A DNA stretch of 64,000 bases from Gaeumannomyces sp. JS-464 (Eukaryota; Ascomycota; Sordariomycetes; Magnaporthales; Magnaporthaceae), in NCBI GenBank assembly GCA_002197995.1, contig NGZR01000007.1, positions 1,508,399 through 1,572,398 on the forward strand. Direction: 5' to 3'. The position numbers and the translations under genes were made by a program. The notes under the pieces are model-generated. The model did no database searches, was not told the DNA's origin, and was given only the letters and a program-made list of their open reading frames with translations. Numbering within the stretch: position 1 is the first letter of the stretch; the number at the start of each line of letters is the position of its first letter. Positions 33,200 through 44,148 of the stretch are shown here, piece by piece.

Positions 33200-35074
33200 T
33201 GCATTTACGGAAAGTGCAAATTCCATTTATAACTTAACTTAAATACGATTTCTTTTTACAAAAGTTAAAAAGCGAGCTTAAGGTTAAGCCCCGTTTGGCA
33301 TTCCAATTGCCACGGTAAAAATTAACCCGGATCGGCAGGTTTACCGTAGTTTTTAAACTTAACGAACGGTACCCGATGCTATGCGTTACTAAAGCGCTCG
33401 ATTAAGGAAAGTGCGAAACTGTAAAATGCAAAAACATATAGCATAAAAAGCGAAAGCTTAGCGGGGGATTACGCGGGCGTACGTACCGTTCGACCCGAAC
33501 CGAAAGACGAACGTACGATACTCGTTCCTTTTATTAAAAAAAAAAAAAACCACCGAGCGGAAAGCACGGAATGGAAAAAAAGGAAAACCGATAAAAACCT
33601 TCGCGATAGCAAAATTAAATTAGCTATACGATTTACTAACGTTCCGGATGAAATATTAAAGGAAAAAGGTTAAAATGATAATCGATTGCGAAATATAAAG
33701 CGATTATATATCGCTATAAGCGGTTAAACGGTATAAAATCCCAATAAAGCGGAAATATTAACCGTATTATTAAAAACGGTTGAAAAAATACCCGTCGCTT
33801 ATAATAAAAAATAAATCGATTAAAAAACACAATTAGTAACATTACGCACCCAAAATAGGGAAAACGTTATTATTATATTAAACGAGCTAAATATAAAAAA
33901 AGGAAACGTTATTTTTAAAATTCTTTAGTTTAAGAAAAACAACTTACGGATAAATTAAACTACCGGTTAAATTTAATAGAAAAAGCTACGAATAGCTAAA
34001 ACGGTTTACCAATTACGAATTTTAAACCGTAAGCATAAAAAGCAGCAAAAAAAGGTTATAACGGTAATAGGATTTGGCAATCCACCTTCGCATTTAGCAT
34101 TAACGAATACACGATTATCCAAAATAAAAAGCGACCAAAACGAACCAATCGATACGAAAGAACAGCTCGCGAGTATTTCGAAAAAATACTACAAAATACG
34201 AAAAGCTGTTTAGGAACACCTTAAAAACGGTACTTTCCGAATACGAACCGTTCGATTTTAAAATTAAACTTAAATTAAAAATACAATTTAAGTATTAAAA
34301 ACTGTACTAATTTAACTTTCGGCAGTAAAAAGCGCTAAAAAAACAATTAAAGGAAAATTTAAAAAAAAAATATATTAAGCTTTCCGATTTTCTAATAAAG
34401 CACGGGATTTTATAAAAAACAAAAAAAACGAAACAAAGCGAATGTGCGTCGATTACCGCCCGTTAAATAAAGCTATAATAAAAAACCAATATTTTTTACC
34501 TTTTATTAACAAATTACAAAATAAGTTCGAAAAAGCTAAATATTTTACGGCTTTGGATTTACGAAAAGCTTATAGCTTAATACGAATTAAAAAAGGCTAA
34601 AATGGTTTACGGCTTTTTAAAACGAAGCTTAAATGCTATAAATCGCTAGTAATAACCTTTGGCTTTATTAACGCACTAGTTACGTTTTAAAGGATAATTA
34701 ACCATATATTACGCGAATATTTCGACCTTTTCGTCCTCGCGTATTTAAACGATATTTTAATCTTTTCGGAAACATTGGAGGAATATAAACAACACGTGCA
34801 TTAGGTATTTCAAAAGCTGTTTAACGCGAAACTTTTCGTTAAACCCGAAAAATGCGAGTGGTATACATAAGAAATTGCTTTTTTAAAGTTTGTAATTACA
34901 TTTGGACAAATTCGCATAAACCTTAAAAAAGTTAAAAAAATAAAAAAATGGTTTAAATTTAAAAACGTTACAAAAGTATAAAGGTTTTTAAGGTTTTTAA
35001 ACTTTTACAAACGGTTTATCCATAATTATAGCAAAATCGCTATACTATTTACGAATTTTACTAAAAATAACCAT
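33200..35074 (+). pseudogene. Chromo-2 protease region and reverse transcriptase
   Basis: RT motifs M-C-V-D-Y-R-P-L-N at 34,441 and A-Y-L-N-D-I-L-I-F-S near 34,738. Y-F-T-A-L-D-L-R-K-A-Y near 34,545 keeps its Asp. Fot-4 interrupts 300 bp after the active-site box, before RNase H. Confidence 0.85.
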
Positions 35075-35076
35075 TA

Positions 35077-36935
35077 ACGTAATCTATTAGTAAATCGCGC
35101 ATATTACCAAATCGCGCACCCACACCCGACCTCCGGTTAATCGACGCGCATGCTAACTTAACAACGCTAGGAATCCATTTAAACTACTCGGAATTATATA
35201 TATTAAACATTTTTATTTCTTTTTAATAAATGCGCGCATTATATCCGGTTTTGCCGCAAGTGCTATATCGCTAACAAATTATCGTCGCCTTCCTTTTTTA
35301 ACCTTTATAATCGCGTATTTCTTGCTATAACTATCTATTTAGCTTTTGCTAATTTAAAACATTTCGTACCTCGTTTATAGTAAGTAATCCTTTTAGCTTA
35401 ACACGTGTTTTTTTAGCCTTTCGGCGTTTGCTTAATGCCTCGTTCGCCTTTCGTAATTTAAAACACTTTTTTTCCAAAAGGTTAACCCGATGCATAATTG
35501 CTTTAGCCTTTTTCGTTAGCTGGTTTACAACCGCTAGCATAAATGTCGAAAAGCTGCTCCGGTAATTGGAAATCCGAGTTTTAATATGTTCGGATTGCGA
35601 AATTGCGTTTTTAACTATTTAAAGCGTTTTAAAAGTTTAAAGTTTAGCGTTATTTAAAAGCTTTTTTAAAAAAGTTAAAATTCGTAGCTTTACATTTAGC
35701 TTTTCCAAAACTAAATCCGGATTAAAAAAAGCAAAGCCAGCTTTTCGAAAACCTTTTTAAATGTTTTTTTCGATTATAAAGTCGAAAAATGCCGCTTTAA
35801 ACGCCAAAAAAAACTCGACTTTAATTACGTGGTTAAGTACAACCTTATTAAGTTTTCGATTTATTAACCGTACGCCTTTTTTAACGGGCTAAAATACTTA
35901 ACGTTAAGCGGTTAAAAAAAGTAAAACGAATGTAAAAGTATGCAAAGCGTAACGATGTTATATTTTTAGCAATAAAGCTCGAAATCCGTTAAATGGTGGC
36001 TTTCGTAGCCGTTTAGCACTAACAAACGATAGAACCCCGTAAAACGAGCTGCAATGTGTTTATCGAAATGCCAAATCCATTTTAAACCGAGTTCGTTCGT
36101 AATCCACCTGTTAGCGTTTATTGCGATAACCTAATTGCGTAAAAAGTCGGTTTTCGAATACCAATTGGCCAAATAGTACTGCCTTTTAACGATAATAAAA
36201 AGAAAAACCGTTTAACCGCAATAATTAACTTTTTAAATAACTATAACCCATTTCCGGTTGCTAAACTGAATTAGCTTTACTTTACTACGGCTTTTTAACG
36301 TTATAATAACTATAACGACGGCGATTATGCCTATAAAAAACCGGTTTCGTCGAAATTATAAATGTCGTTATTTAAAATGCTATATTTGGCTATAATGTTC
36401 CGTATAAGGTTAAACCACGCAAATACGAGCTTAGGATTTTCGCATTTGGCTTTTTAATAATCGTACTTTCGAATTTAACGCGTGCCGAGCTTTGCGCGGC
36501 GTTTAACGAACTTTTTTACTTAGCATTTGCCGATAATGCCCGCGTCGCGTTCGGCGAGCAGTTAGTTGGCTATATTTTTAACACTAAAAGGCCGGGGAAG
36601 AAATGCGCAAAAGTTTAGCTTAAATATGTATTTAATAAACGCCTCCTTTTCGAATTCCGTTAATTTCCGTAATTTGGGCATGCTATCGCGTCGAGCAAGT
36701 CGGCCGGCGCGTCGGTCGCGCATAGTGGATTTAGGAATATCGTAAATTTTAACTGCCGAACGCAAACTTAATCCACGAGTAAATTGGATTGCTTGTATAG
36801 CAAAAACAATTTTAGCTTTTTTCGATGTTAATGCTATTTATGGTTGTTAAAAAATTAAAGTTGGAAGTGGGAAACGCGTGTCGCGATGAAAAATGCGCGA
36901 TTCGGTAATATGCGCGACTTGTTAATAAACCACGT
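35077..36935 (-). mobile_element. Fot-4: pogo/Fot1-type DNA transposon
   Basis: 1859 bp, TA duplicated (35,075-35,076 and 36,936-36,937). The empty site is seen in Chromo-1 near 19,255. Terminal doublet AAATCGCGCA at 35,092 and 35,109, 17 bp apart, equal to the Fot-1 motif with G-to-A changes. Same lineage as Fot-1. Confidence 0.93.
35170..36850 (-). pseudogene. Fot-4 transposase, RIP-inactivated
   Basis: Two sense fragments survive. 36,562-36,765 has the psq helix-turn-helix DIPKSTMRDRRAGRLA and the MPKLRKLTEFEKEAF segment. 35,349-35,540 is the Lys/Arg-rich coiled C-terminal part (A-N-E-A-L-S-K-R-R-K-A-K-K-T-R). A CCHC-like end lies near 35,240-35,280. Stops and frameshifts elsewhere. Confidence 0.82.
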
Positions 36936-36937
36936 TA

Positions 36938-38760
36938 GTTTTATTAAAAAAAGCAAAAATAAAAAGCTTTTAAGCAATTACGAAATGCCGTGGTTAAAAA
37001 ACTAATGTTAGCATTCCCAAATTTAAAAAAAACCTTTTAAAATCGAAATCGACGCGTCGGATTACGCGATTAGCGGTTAATTCGAACAGCGGGACGATTA
37101 AAAACGGTTGCACTTTTATGCGTTTTTTTTTCGCAAAAGTTAAATAAATTTAAGTTAAACTACTAAATTTACGATAAAAAACTTTTAACAATTATCCGAG
37201 CATTTGAAAAATGGCGACCATACTTTTATAAAGCAAAACACTAAGTTATAATATACATAAATTATAAAAACTTAACGCACTTTACCATTAGCAAAAATTT
37301 AAACAAACGACAAATCCGTTAAAGCGAGTTTTTGCAAAACTATAACATTTGGATCGAATATCGGAAAGGGTTAAAAAACGGCCGGGCGGATGTTTTAAAC
37401 CGACAACCAAACCACCAGGTTACAATACCTAAAAAAACACGAGTAATTTTAACGGAAAAACTAAACGGATTTTTAATCCTAGCATAAAAATACTCGTTAA
37501 AACGGTCCAATAAAAAGAAGTTTAAACCCTAAAAAAAATTTAACAAATTTACAGCCAGCTGGTATAGGCTATATTAAAATGTAAAAAAAAGTAAAAACGG
37601 TTGTAATAACATTACGGGTTTGCAAAAACTCAAGCCGAAATACAAAACGTAATAAAAAATTGCGAAAGTTATATTAAAAACAAAGCTAATAAGCATAAAT
37701 TATATAGGTTATTGCAACCTTTGCTAACACCGAACGGAGCATAGCAAAAAGTTATTATAAATTTTATTATTAAACTTTCCTAATTTAAAAAAACCGTTAA
37801 TTGGAATAAAATACGACAATATATTAGTAATAATGGATAGGCTTACCAAATACGCCTTATTTTTACTATACAAAAAAAGCAGCGACGTTACAAAGCTAGC
37901 GTACGTTTTTATTAAGCACGTAATAGCGGAATACGGCACGTTAAACCGTTTAATTACGGATAAAAACAAGCTATTTATAAGCAAATTTTGGAAAAGGCTT
38001 ACAAATAAGCTAAAGCGGAGCACTTTTTATTTATAGCTTACCACCTTTAAATAAATGGATAAATAAAACGGACGAACTAAACTATAAAGCAATATTTACG
38101 TTATTACGTTAATTATAAACAAAGCAATTAAGTATAACTATTTCCTATAGCTTAATTCGTTTATAATAGCTTAATTTATAAAAGCATAAAAACCATACCG
38201 TTTTATGCGAATTATAAGTTTACGCTTACAGCGTATAAAGAACTTAAAGCAGGAAAACATGCTTTAATAGCGGAAATACAAATAACAAAGCCTATTAAAC
38301 TGTATAAACACTTTTAAACAAAGCTAAAAAAGCTACGGCACCGCATAGCTACTTAAGCAAACAAAAAAGGATCGAAAAACCGGCTTTTAAAAAGGGGGAT
38401 AACGTTTATCTTTTTCGACGAAATATTAAAACAAAACAACCGAGCGATAAGTTAAACTATAAAAAATTAAAACCGTTTAAAGTATTAAAAAAGGTTTCGA
38501 ACGTAAATTACAAACTTTAACTACCGCTAATTATAAAATCCCACCGGTTTTTTATATATTTTTATTCGAATTAGCGTTACCGGGCTTTAACGCAACGAGT
38601 TAATAAAAGTTAACGCAAAATAAATACGAAATTAAGAAAATTTTAAACTATAAGTTAAAAAGCAAGCCCAAAAAGTACCTAATTAAATGGAAAAGGTACG
38701 GCTACGAGGAAAACACGTGGGAAAAAGGAACTAACTTTATAAACTGTTAGGAACTTTTAA
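36938..38760 (+). pseudogene. Chromo-2 RNase H, integrase and chromodomain
   Basis: RNase H resumes after Fot-4. Integrase at about 37,800-38,030 holds the longest surviving sense frame (37,833-38,036: R-L-T-K-Y-A-L-F-L, H-V-I-A-E-Y-G-T-L-N-R-L-I-T-D-K-N). The chromodomain at 38,672-38,722 reads K-Y-L-I-K-W-K-R-Y-G-Y-E-E-N-T-W-E. The minus frame 37,724-38,023 is its shadow. Confidence 0.85.
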
Positions 38761-38885
38761 AAAAGTACAATAAAACACTTTATAAAAAAGTTAATAAAAA
38801 ATAAAAAAGCGGGTTACCGGCCGTTTTAACACGCCGGCTATGCCCCGTGCGTTAAACGGCCGTAATAGGAAAAACCTTAGCTTAG

Positions 38886-38957
38886 CTAAAAATTAAACTT
38901 AGGATTTCCAGTTAAAGGTAAAAAATGTTACCATTATACCACTAAATTAAAAAGGTA
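38886..38957 (-). tRNA. tRNA-like sequence 2 of the cassette (pseudo)
   Basis: Complement reads an A box-like TAGTGGTATAATGG, a CCTTTAACTGG arm and a decayed B box, with acceptor ends resembling AGCTTAG/CTAAGCT. The better preserved copy in Chromo-3 (about 46,175-46,250) has AGTTCGATT. Identity cannot be fixed because RIP has altered the arms. Confidence 0.45.
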
Positions 38958-39083
38958 CATTTACCAAAACTAAATAAAGCAAAAAAGTTTGCACCGAACG
39001 GTTAGCAAAAAAAAAAAAAAAAAAAAAAAAAAGCAAAAGCTTAATAAGCTCCGGAGCAAGCCCGAAAACTTATCGACTTTTAC

Positions 39084-39153
39084 AGTCGTGCCGGGATTCG
39101 AACCCGAAACCTCGGCAGGAAAACCAAAACTACGCTTAATGCGTTACAAAACC
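39084..39153 (-). tRNA. tRNA-like sequence 1 of the cassette (pseudo)
   Basis: T arm GGGTTCGAATCCC with a complete B box, D stem ACGC/GCGT with an unusually short loop, anticodon stem with an 8-nt loop TTTTCCTG. The acceptor stem pairs poorly. Copies: 45,970-46,045 in Chromo-3, and split by Chromo-3 in Chromo-4 (up to 44,856, then 52,292 on). Confidence 0.5.
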
Positions 39154-39822
39154 TAAGGAAATTATTTAAAAAAGTTACAATTTACTTTAGTTAAAAAAGG
39201 CAAACAAGTTTAAATTAAAATTAACCCCGAACACTTGCCAGTCGAAAGGAACGGAAAAAGCTACAAAAGGCTCGAAATGCGAGGCAGCCTAACGAGCCGC
39301 CTAGTTAGCCTTTTTCCGCTCGACACGCTTTAGTTTTCCACCGAGTTAATACCGCGTCGTACCGCGCGTATTATTTTTTCCAGCCACATTCGTTTTTGCT
39401 TCCGAAAACGGAGGACTTTTTCCTCCGCCTTTTCCAATTTAGCTTTAAATTTGGAATGCTAAACGACGATATTCCGAAGCTCGAAAAGGGAAAATTTAAA
39501 AACGTCGCACCCCGAGCAATTAATCCGAAAACATTCCACGCACCGAAACGAATTTTAAAAAAAAGCTTTACACTTTTTACGTTTTAAAACCTCGTAATAG
39601 TACGAATAAAAAGGCATTTCGTAGCAGTTAAAAAGGATAACCGTTAGGAGCTTTTACGATTAACGGTTTTTTTCGCGAAAAGACGTTTTCGTACCCGGTT
39701 AAACATTTTGTTAAATAAAAAGGGGAAGAGAAATGGTAAGGAAAAAAAGTACTTACCAATTAACGAAAAGCGGGGCGATAAAAAATAAGCTAAAAGGATT
39801 TGGCTTAAAAAGGGAAACCTAA

Positions 39823-40271
39823 TGTTACAACTAGCATGTAAGCCCCCGGGATAGCAAGGTAAAAGGGGGCCCCGAAATAATGCCTCCGCTTCGCCCCGGT
39901 TACGTAAAGTTACGTAAATTAGGAAGGATTTATAAATTTATAACAAAGCAATAAATTTAAAAAAAAAATTGTGGATTTGTAATAAAGCAACAAATCCAAA
40001 AAGGATTTGTAAATTTATAGCAAAGCTACAAATCCAGCCTAACATAAAATAAAAAGCAGCGTATATATAAAAGATGGATTTCCTATTGTTTTAAGTAGTT
40101 TTAACTAAGGCTTCGGCATTAGTTAACTTAAGTTAGCTTTTTAGGCACCCCCTAGGGTAAACAATTAAATTATCCTTTTAAGTTACGTGTTCCCTTGTTA
40201 ACCAGATTAAAAATACTGTTTTTTCCACCCCTAAAATGCTTTATTTTAAAAGCAAACCTTTAATTGTAACA
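39823..40271 (+). repeat. Chromo-2 3' LTR
   Basis: 449 bp, TGTTAC...GTAACA, matching 30,969-31,416. Preceded by the purine-rich AAAAAGGGAAACC (polypurine tract). It abuts the Chromo-1 3' LTR with one base between. Confidence 0.9.
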
Positions 40272-40272
40272 A

Positions 40273-40699
40273 TGTTACGACTAGTATGCAAGCCCTAAGA
40301 TAACAAAACGGGAAAGGCTTTAAATGGCGCTTTTACCCCGTATTAAACCACGTGGAGTTACGTAATTTAAAAGGGATTTGTAAATTTGTAATAGCTAAAG
40401 GACAAAGCGATAAATCCAAAAAGGATTTGCGAATTTGTAATAGCTAAAAGATAAAGCTACAAATTTAAAAACTGCTAAAGCAAGGATAGCGTATATATAA
40501 AGGATGGATTTCCTATTGTTTTAAGTAGTTTTAACTAAGGCTTCGGTATTAATTAACTTAAGTTAGTTCTTAAGCGTCCCCCGGGGCAAGCAATTAAATT
40601 GTTCTTTTAAGTTACGTGTTTTTTTATTACTAGCACTAGCGATACTGTCCTTTTCACCCCGAAGTGCTTTACTTTAAGAGCAAACCCTTAATTGTAATA
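40273..40699 (+). repeat. Chromo-1 3' LTR
   Basis: 427 bp, TGTTACGACTAG...GTAATA (CA end RIP-changed). Matches 12,479-12,906, with two hairpin units rather than three. Followed by the ATAAG duplication. Confidence 0.88.
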
Positions 40700-40704
40700 A
40701 TAAG

Positions 40705-41620
40705 CAGTCCGAACGCAAAAATAAACGGTTAAACTGGCGATCCGCTATTATTCCGCCGTAACAAACGACTTTTGCGTCGACGTTATCCCCTTTTTACAGT
40801 GGAATTTAAATAACGCTACTATTACGGCTTTTAACTGGCAGCTTTTACAATACTTATTAGGTTTAAAATCCCCAAACTTTTAAAGCATATATAACCTCCG
40901 CACGAATTTTTTTAAAAAATTGCAAAGCTCCGCTTTATACGTAAGCATTTCCGGAAAAACGCTTTATTTGCGATAAACGTCGCTACCGCCGAATAAAAGC
41001 GTATTTACAACTCCAAACACCGCTATAAGGAGTTTAATATCGGCGATAAGGTTTGGTTTAACATAAGCCAAACGTACAAAACTAAAGGCAAACACCTTGT
41101 TAATAAGGAAAAGCTTAAACGATAAAGCCCTTATACCATTGTCCGTAAAGTTTTTCCTTTGGCTTATAAGCTCGATTTTTTTAGCACCCTTATTAAAATA
41201 CACTTTATTGTTAGCATTTAGCACTTTACCCGTTATAATTGCAACGACGATCCCTTTTAACGCGTGCTTCCACTTCCGGGCTTTATCAAGTACGATAACG
41301 ACAAAAAGATTAACCTCGAGGTTTACCTAAAAAAGGGAGATATTTTTAAAGTGGATAAAGTTATTAACCGAAAAAATACTAAGCTAAAGTTAAGCGTTGT
41401 TCGTACCAAGTACCTGGTACGCTAAAAGGGTTACGGCCATAAGGGAAATACGTGAGAACCTTCGAAAAAGCTTAGCAACGCTACCGAAGCTGTTAAAAAG
41501 TACGAGGCTTGTTAGGCCAAAGCACGCGCTTTTAAAAGCAATAAGGCCAAGGTTATAGTAAAAACTAAAGCTTTCGCCGAGCCGCCCAAGCGCTCCGCTT
41601 GCAAAGCGAGCAAAAGCTAA
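40705..41620 (+). pseudogene. Gyp-out pol part 3: integrase C-half and chromodomain
   Basis: Resumes with Q-S-E-R and, after an apparent one-base slip in an A run, V-K-L-A-I-R-Y-Y, then Q-W-N-L-N-N, the usual integrase C-side. G-D-K-V-W-F-N near 41,045 starts the GPY/F-type part. The chromodomain at 41,408-41,510 reads K-Y-L-V-R, stop, K-G-Y-G-H-K-G-N-T, stop, E-P. Both stops sit at expected Trp codons. The plus frame 41,097-41,330 is out of register. Confidence 0.82.
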
Positions 41621-41698
41621 AAAACGTTGTTTTTACCTTTTTATATACAGTAGTTAGCTCTTTAAAAATAGAAAGTTTTTTTTTTATACGCCGGCACT

Positions 41699-41887
41699 TG
41701 TTATAGCTGGTAAAGGGTGGAAGGGGCAGCGTACCCCAACCCTTATCACATGGATAAAAGAGTGGGGCACTTATAGAAATGTTATTTGCAGGTTTGTCCT
41801 CCCGGCTTCCGGCTTCCAACTTTTTCCTAAAGAGCAAACCACCATTTACCATAGATATTGCAATTAAACCCCCTGCTGTTCGCGATA
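41699..41887 (+). repeat. Gyp-out 3' LTR
   Basis: 189 bp, TGTTATAG...CGCGATA, followed by AAGTT. Only transitions separate it from the 5' LTR. Confidence 0.92.
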
Positions 41888-41892
41888 AAGTT

Positions 41893-42643
41893 GCTTTTAA
41901 AAACGATTAAACGGTTATTTTTTAATTAAATTAGCAATTTTAATATAAAAAACCCGATTTTTTATTTTAACGAATATTATATATTATTTAATGCAAATTT
42001 GTAAAAACGTTCGTTATATATACAATATAAATAAAATAAAACACTTTTATATATATCGGTTATTATAAAAAAAATTAAAAATAAAAAAGTAAATAATAAA
42101 TATATATATAATATTTAAACGTTAAATATTAGCACGGGGAAAAGCGATATTTATACGAAAAACTTATACGGGTAAACCTCGAATTTGGTTTATATAATGC
42201 AATTTCCCCGGAATTTTTCCGATTTTTATTTAATTAATTATTTAATATTTTATACAAATTTCACATATTTATATTCGCTTTTTCCGGCTTATATAGTACG
42301 TGCACCTGTATAAAAAATATATTGTTATAATGCCTAAATTTTGGGCTATTTTTGCATATTTTTACGTTTAGGTGCACGGCTTATTAACGAAGTTAGGATG
42401 TATACCGGTAAATACGCTATATAAAAACGTTACGTGCAGGCCAATTAGGCGTGCACGCGGGCAATTGGCGCCTTCGTTCTTTAAACCAAATGAAGCGGAA
42501 TTAAAAGGGGTGGTTTAATTAGTTGGATTTGGGTGAGGTATTTGGGTGGGGAAAAAGGTACATGCGGGGAATTTCGCTCCCATTTGGCTAAGCCTTTAAA
42601 ACTATCCCTTTACACCTGTACCTTTTCCTTTTCATTTTATATA
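41893..42643. other. AT-rich to mixed flank between Gyp-out and Pogo-L
   Basis: Continuation of the patch left of Gyp-out. It includes an 80-bp inverted-repeat unit at about 42,299-42,378 (GTGCACCT...AGGTGCAC), whose left half resembles 2792-2835. From 42,420 base composition becomes more balanced, then Pogo-L begins. No gene seen; the plus frame 42,533-42,742 crosses the Pogo-L end and is chance. Confidence 0.45.
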
Positions 42644-42850
42644 CTTGTGCGAGCTAAAAACGCCCCGCACTCGATCGGCCTTTTAGGGATAAAGTGCGGC
42701 ACGGCGATTTATCATTTTTCAGGCGATTTGTCGTTTTTTTAAAATATAATTTCCCATACAAATTAGCGGGAAATTAATGTACTTTTAATTTGGCTTATGC
42801 CTTCCCCAACTGCATATTACACAAGCACATGCATGCTTAAACCCTATTCG
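42644..42850 (+). repeat. Pogo-L left terminal inverted repeat
   Basis: Complement of 61,025-61,231 with mainly C-to-T/G-to-A differences. It contains a small internal repeat of the GGCGATYTGTCGTTTTT type. Outer end CTTGTGCGAGC. Confidence 0.88.
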
Positions 42851-42899
42851 TGCAAATAAAGAAAAATGCACTTTGTAATAAATTGATTAAAAATAAAGC

Positions 42900-43695
42900 T
42901 ATTTAAGCCAAAGCGGGATTAATCGAATCGCCTAAATTAGCCTTTTCGTTTTAATTATCGCAATTAACAATATTTAACGCGGAAGTAACGCTTCCCTTCG
43001 TATTTGTCCTTTTAAAAAGGATACTTCGTAATTTTTTACCGTATATTTACCTGGAAAAAAAACTTACAAAGCGAAATTAAAGCCGTATTTATCTCGCTAG
43101 AAAAACCGCATTACCTTTCGAACCGTGCCTTCGCCTCGTGTCGTAAAGCGCCACGGCGTATAGGGAAAAAGTGCCTCGGCAAGTTGCCAAGTAGGAGGAA
43201 AAGCTACGTCGTTTTATTTTTTATTAAATTATAAACGGGCAAAAAGCAACGCTTTTTCCTGCAAAGCATGGAACCGATCGTTGCGCTCCCGGCACTATTG
43301 CCAATATCTGCTAAAAAGGGTTGCCTTGTTAGCGAAAGCATCTTTTTAAAAGCGCATAAAGTCGGCAATCTTTTTGCGCTTAGCCTTTTTTAATCGCAAG
43401 CGCGCTCGTAACTGCTTAAAGCGCGTGCCTTTTTATTACCTATACTTTCGCAACTAACGCTTAAGTATTTTTAATTCCATTTTTAGGTTTTTACTTTGCA
43501 AACGCCGGCGTTCCCTCCGTTTAAAAGCGAAACGGTTGCTTTAATCGTTAATCGCCCGCAAACGCGCGTCGTTAACAAAAATCGGCCCAATTTTAATAAT
43601 TAACCTATTTAAAAAGGCTTATTATTTACGCTTAATTTAAGCTTACTCGCGGCGGCGGAGCTTTTCGATCGCACGCGTACCGGTAAATATCGCGG
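42900..43695 (-). pseudogene. Pogo-L transposase C-terminal part
   Basis: Minus-strand frame resumes after Chromo-4 with A-I-E-K-L-R-R-R-E, then a long Lys/Arg/Glu-rich, coiled-coil-like tail (R-R-E-R-R-R-L-Q, R-A-R-L-R-L-K-K-A-K-R-K-K) typical of the end of pogo-like transposases. Stops present. Confidence 0.65.
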
Positions 43696-43700
43696 TATAG

Positions 43701-44148
43701 TGTTACAATTAAAGGTTTGCTTTTAAAATAAAACACCTCGGGGGTGGAAAAAACAATATTTTTAATTTAGTTAATAAAAAAACACGTAACTTAAAAGGAC
43801 AATTTAATTATTTGCTTTAAGGGATGCTTAAAAGCTAACTTAAGTTAACTAATGCCGAAGTTTTAGTTAAAGCTACTTAAAACAATAGGAAATCCATCCT
43901 TTATATACATGCTGCTTTTTGCCTTATGTTAAGCTGGATTTGTAATTTTGCCACAAATTTACAAATCCTTTTTAAATTTGTTGCTTTGTTATAAATCCAC
44001 AAATCCCTTTTCGGATTTATTGCTTTATTACAAATTTATAAATCTTTCCTGGTTTACGTAACTCCACGTAATTTAAACGGGGCGGAAGCACCATTTCGAA
44101 GCCCCCTTTTGCTTTGCTATTTTAAAAGCTTGCATGCTAATCGTAACA
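43701..44148 (-). repeat. Chromo-4 3' LTR
   Basis: TGTTACAATTAAAGG ... TCGTAACA on the plus strand, three hairpin units. Right next to the Pogo-L transposase frame. Confidence 0.9.

Larger units (their letters stand above)
38813..39153 (-). mobile_element. tRNA-like cassette in Chromo-2 (SINE-like, about 340 bp)
   Basis: Absent from Chromo-1, where the flanks are continuous near 30,290; present in Chromo-2, -3 and -4. On the minus strand it starts flush with a tRNA-like sequence (39,153 down to 39,084), has an A25-type homopolymer (39,008-39,033 on plus) and contains a second tRNA-like sequence (about 38,886-38,957). Antisense to the host element. Most simply a tRNA-derived SINE that landed in a chromovirus ancestor and was then copied with it. 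The far boundary and target duplication are unclear. Confidence 0.6.
30969..40271 (+). mobile_element. Chromo-2: chromovirus inserted at the 3' LTR edge of Chromo-1
   Basis: LTRs of 448 and 449 bp (30,969-31,416 and 39,823-40,271) are flanked by ATGTT (30,964-30,968 and 40,272-40,276). The right-hand TGTT is the start of the Chromo-1 3' LTR, so it inserted four bases into that LTR. Without Fot-4 it is about 7.44 kb, the same as Chromo-3 and Chromo-4. It carries the tRNA-like cassette. Confidence 0.9.
12479..40699 (+). mobile_element. Chromo-1: Ty3/Gypsy chromovirus, split by four insertions
   Basis: LTRs of 428 and 427 bp at 12,479-12,906 and 40,273-40,699 share a sub-family pattern (two short hairpin units) and are flanked by ATAAA/ATAAG. 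Joining the flanks restores the Gyp-out integrase motif A-N-K-Q-S-E-R. Subtracting Fot-2, S1, Gyp-B and Chromo-2 leaves about 7.1 kb. It has gag with a zinc knuckle, RT, RNase H, integrase and a chromodomain. It lacks the tRNA-like cassette found in Chromo-2, -3 and -4, so it belongs to an older or separate branch. Confidence 0.9.
2865..41887 (+). mobile_element. Gyp-out: outermost Ty3/Gypsy retrotransposon, split by nested insertions
   Basis: Two 189-bp direct repeats (2865-3053 and 41,699-41,887) begin TGTTAT, end CGCGATA and differ only by transitions. Both are flanked by the 5-bp duplication AAGTT (2860-2864 and 41,888-41,892). Subtracting R1a, Fot-1 and Chromo-1 with their duplications leaves about 7.3 kb, a normal Gypsy length. 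Order inside is gag, a C2HC finger, RT N-terminus, RNase H, integrase, chromodomain. The integrase frame runs straight across the Chromo-1 site. All protein frames are destroyed by RIP, and most of the RT core seems deleted. Confidence 0.9.

Noticed and set aside
40271..40699. Tandem or solo LTR next to Chromo-2
   Set aside because: Duplications show that it is the 3' LTR of Chromo-1 with Chromo-2 inserted at its edge.
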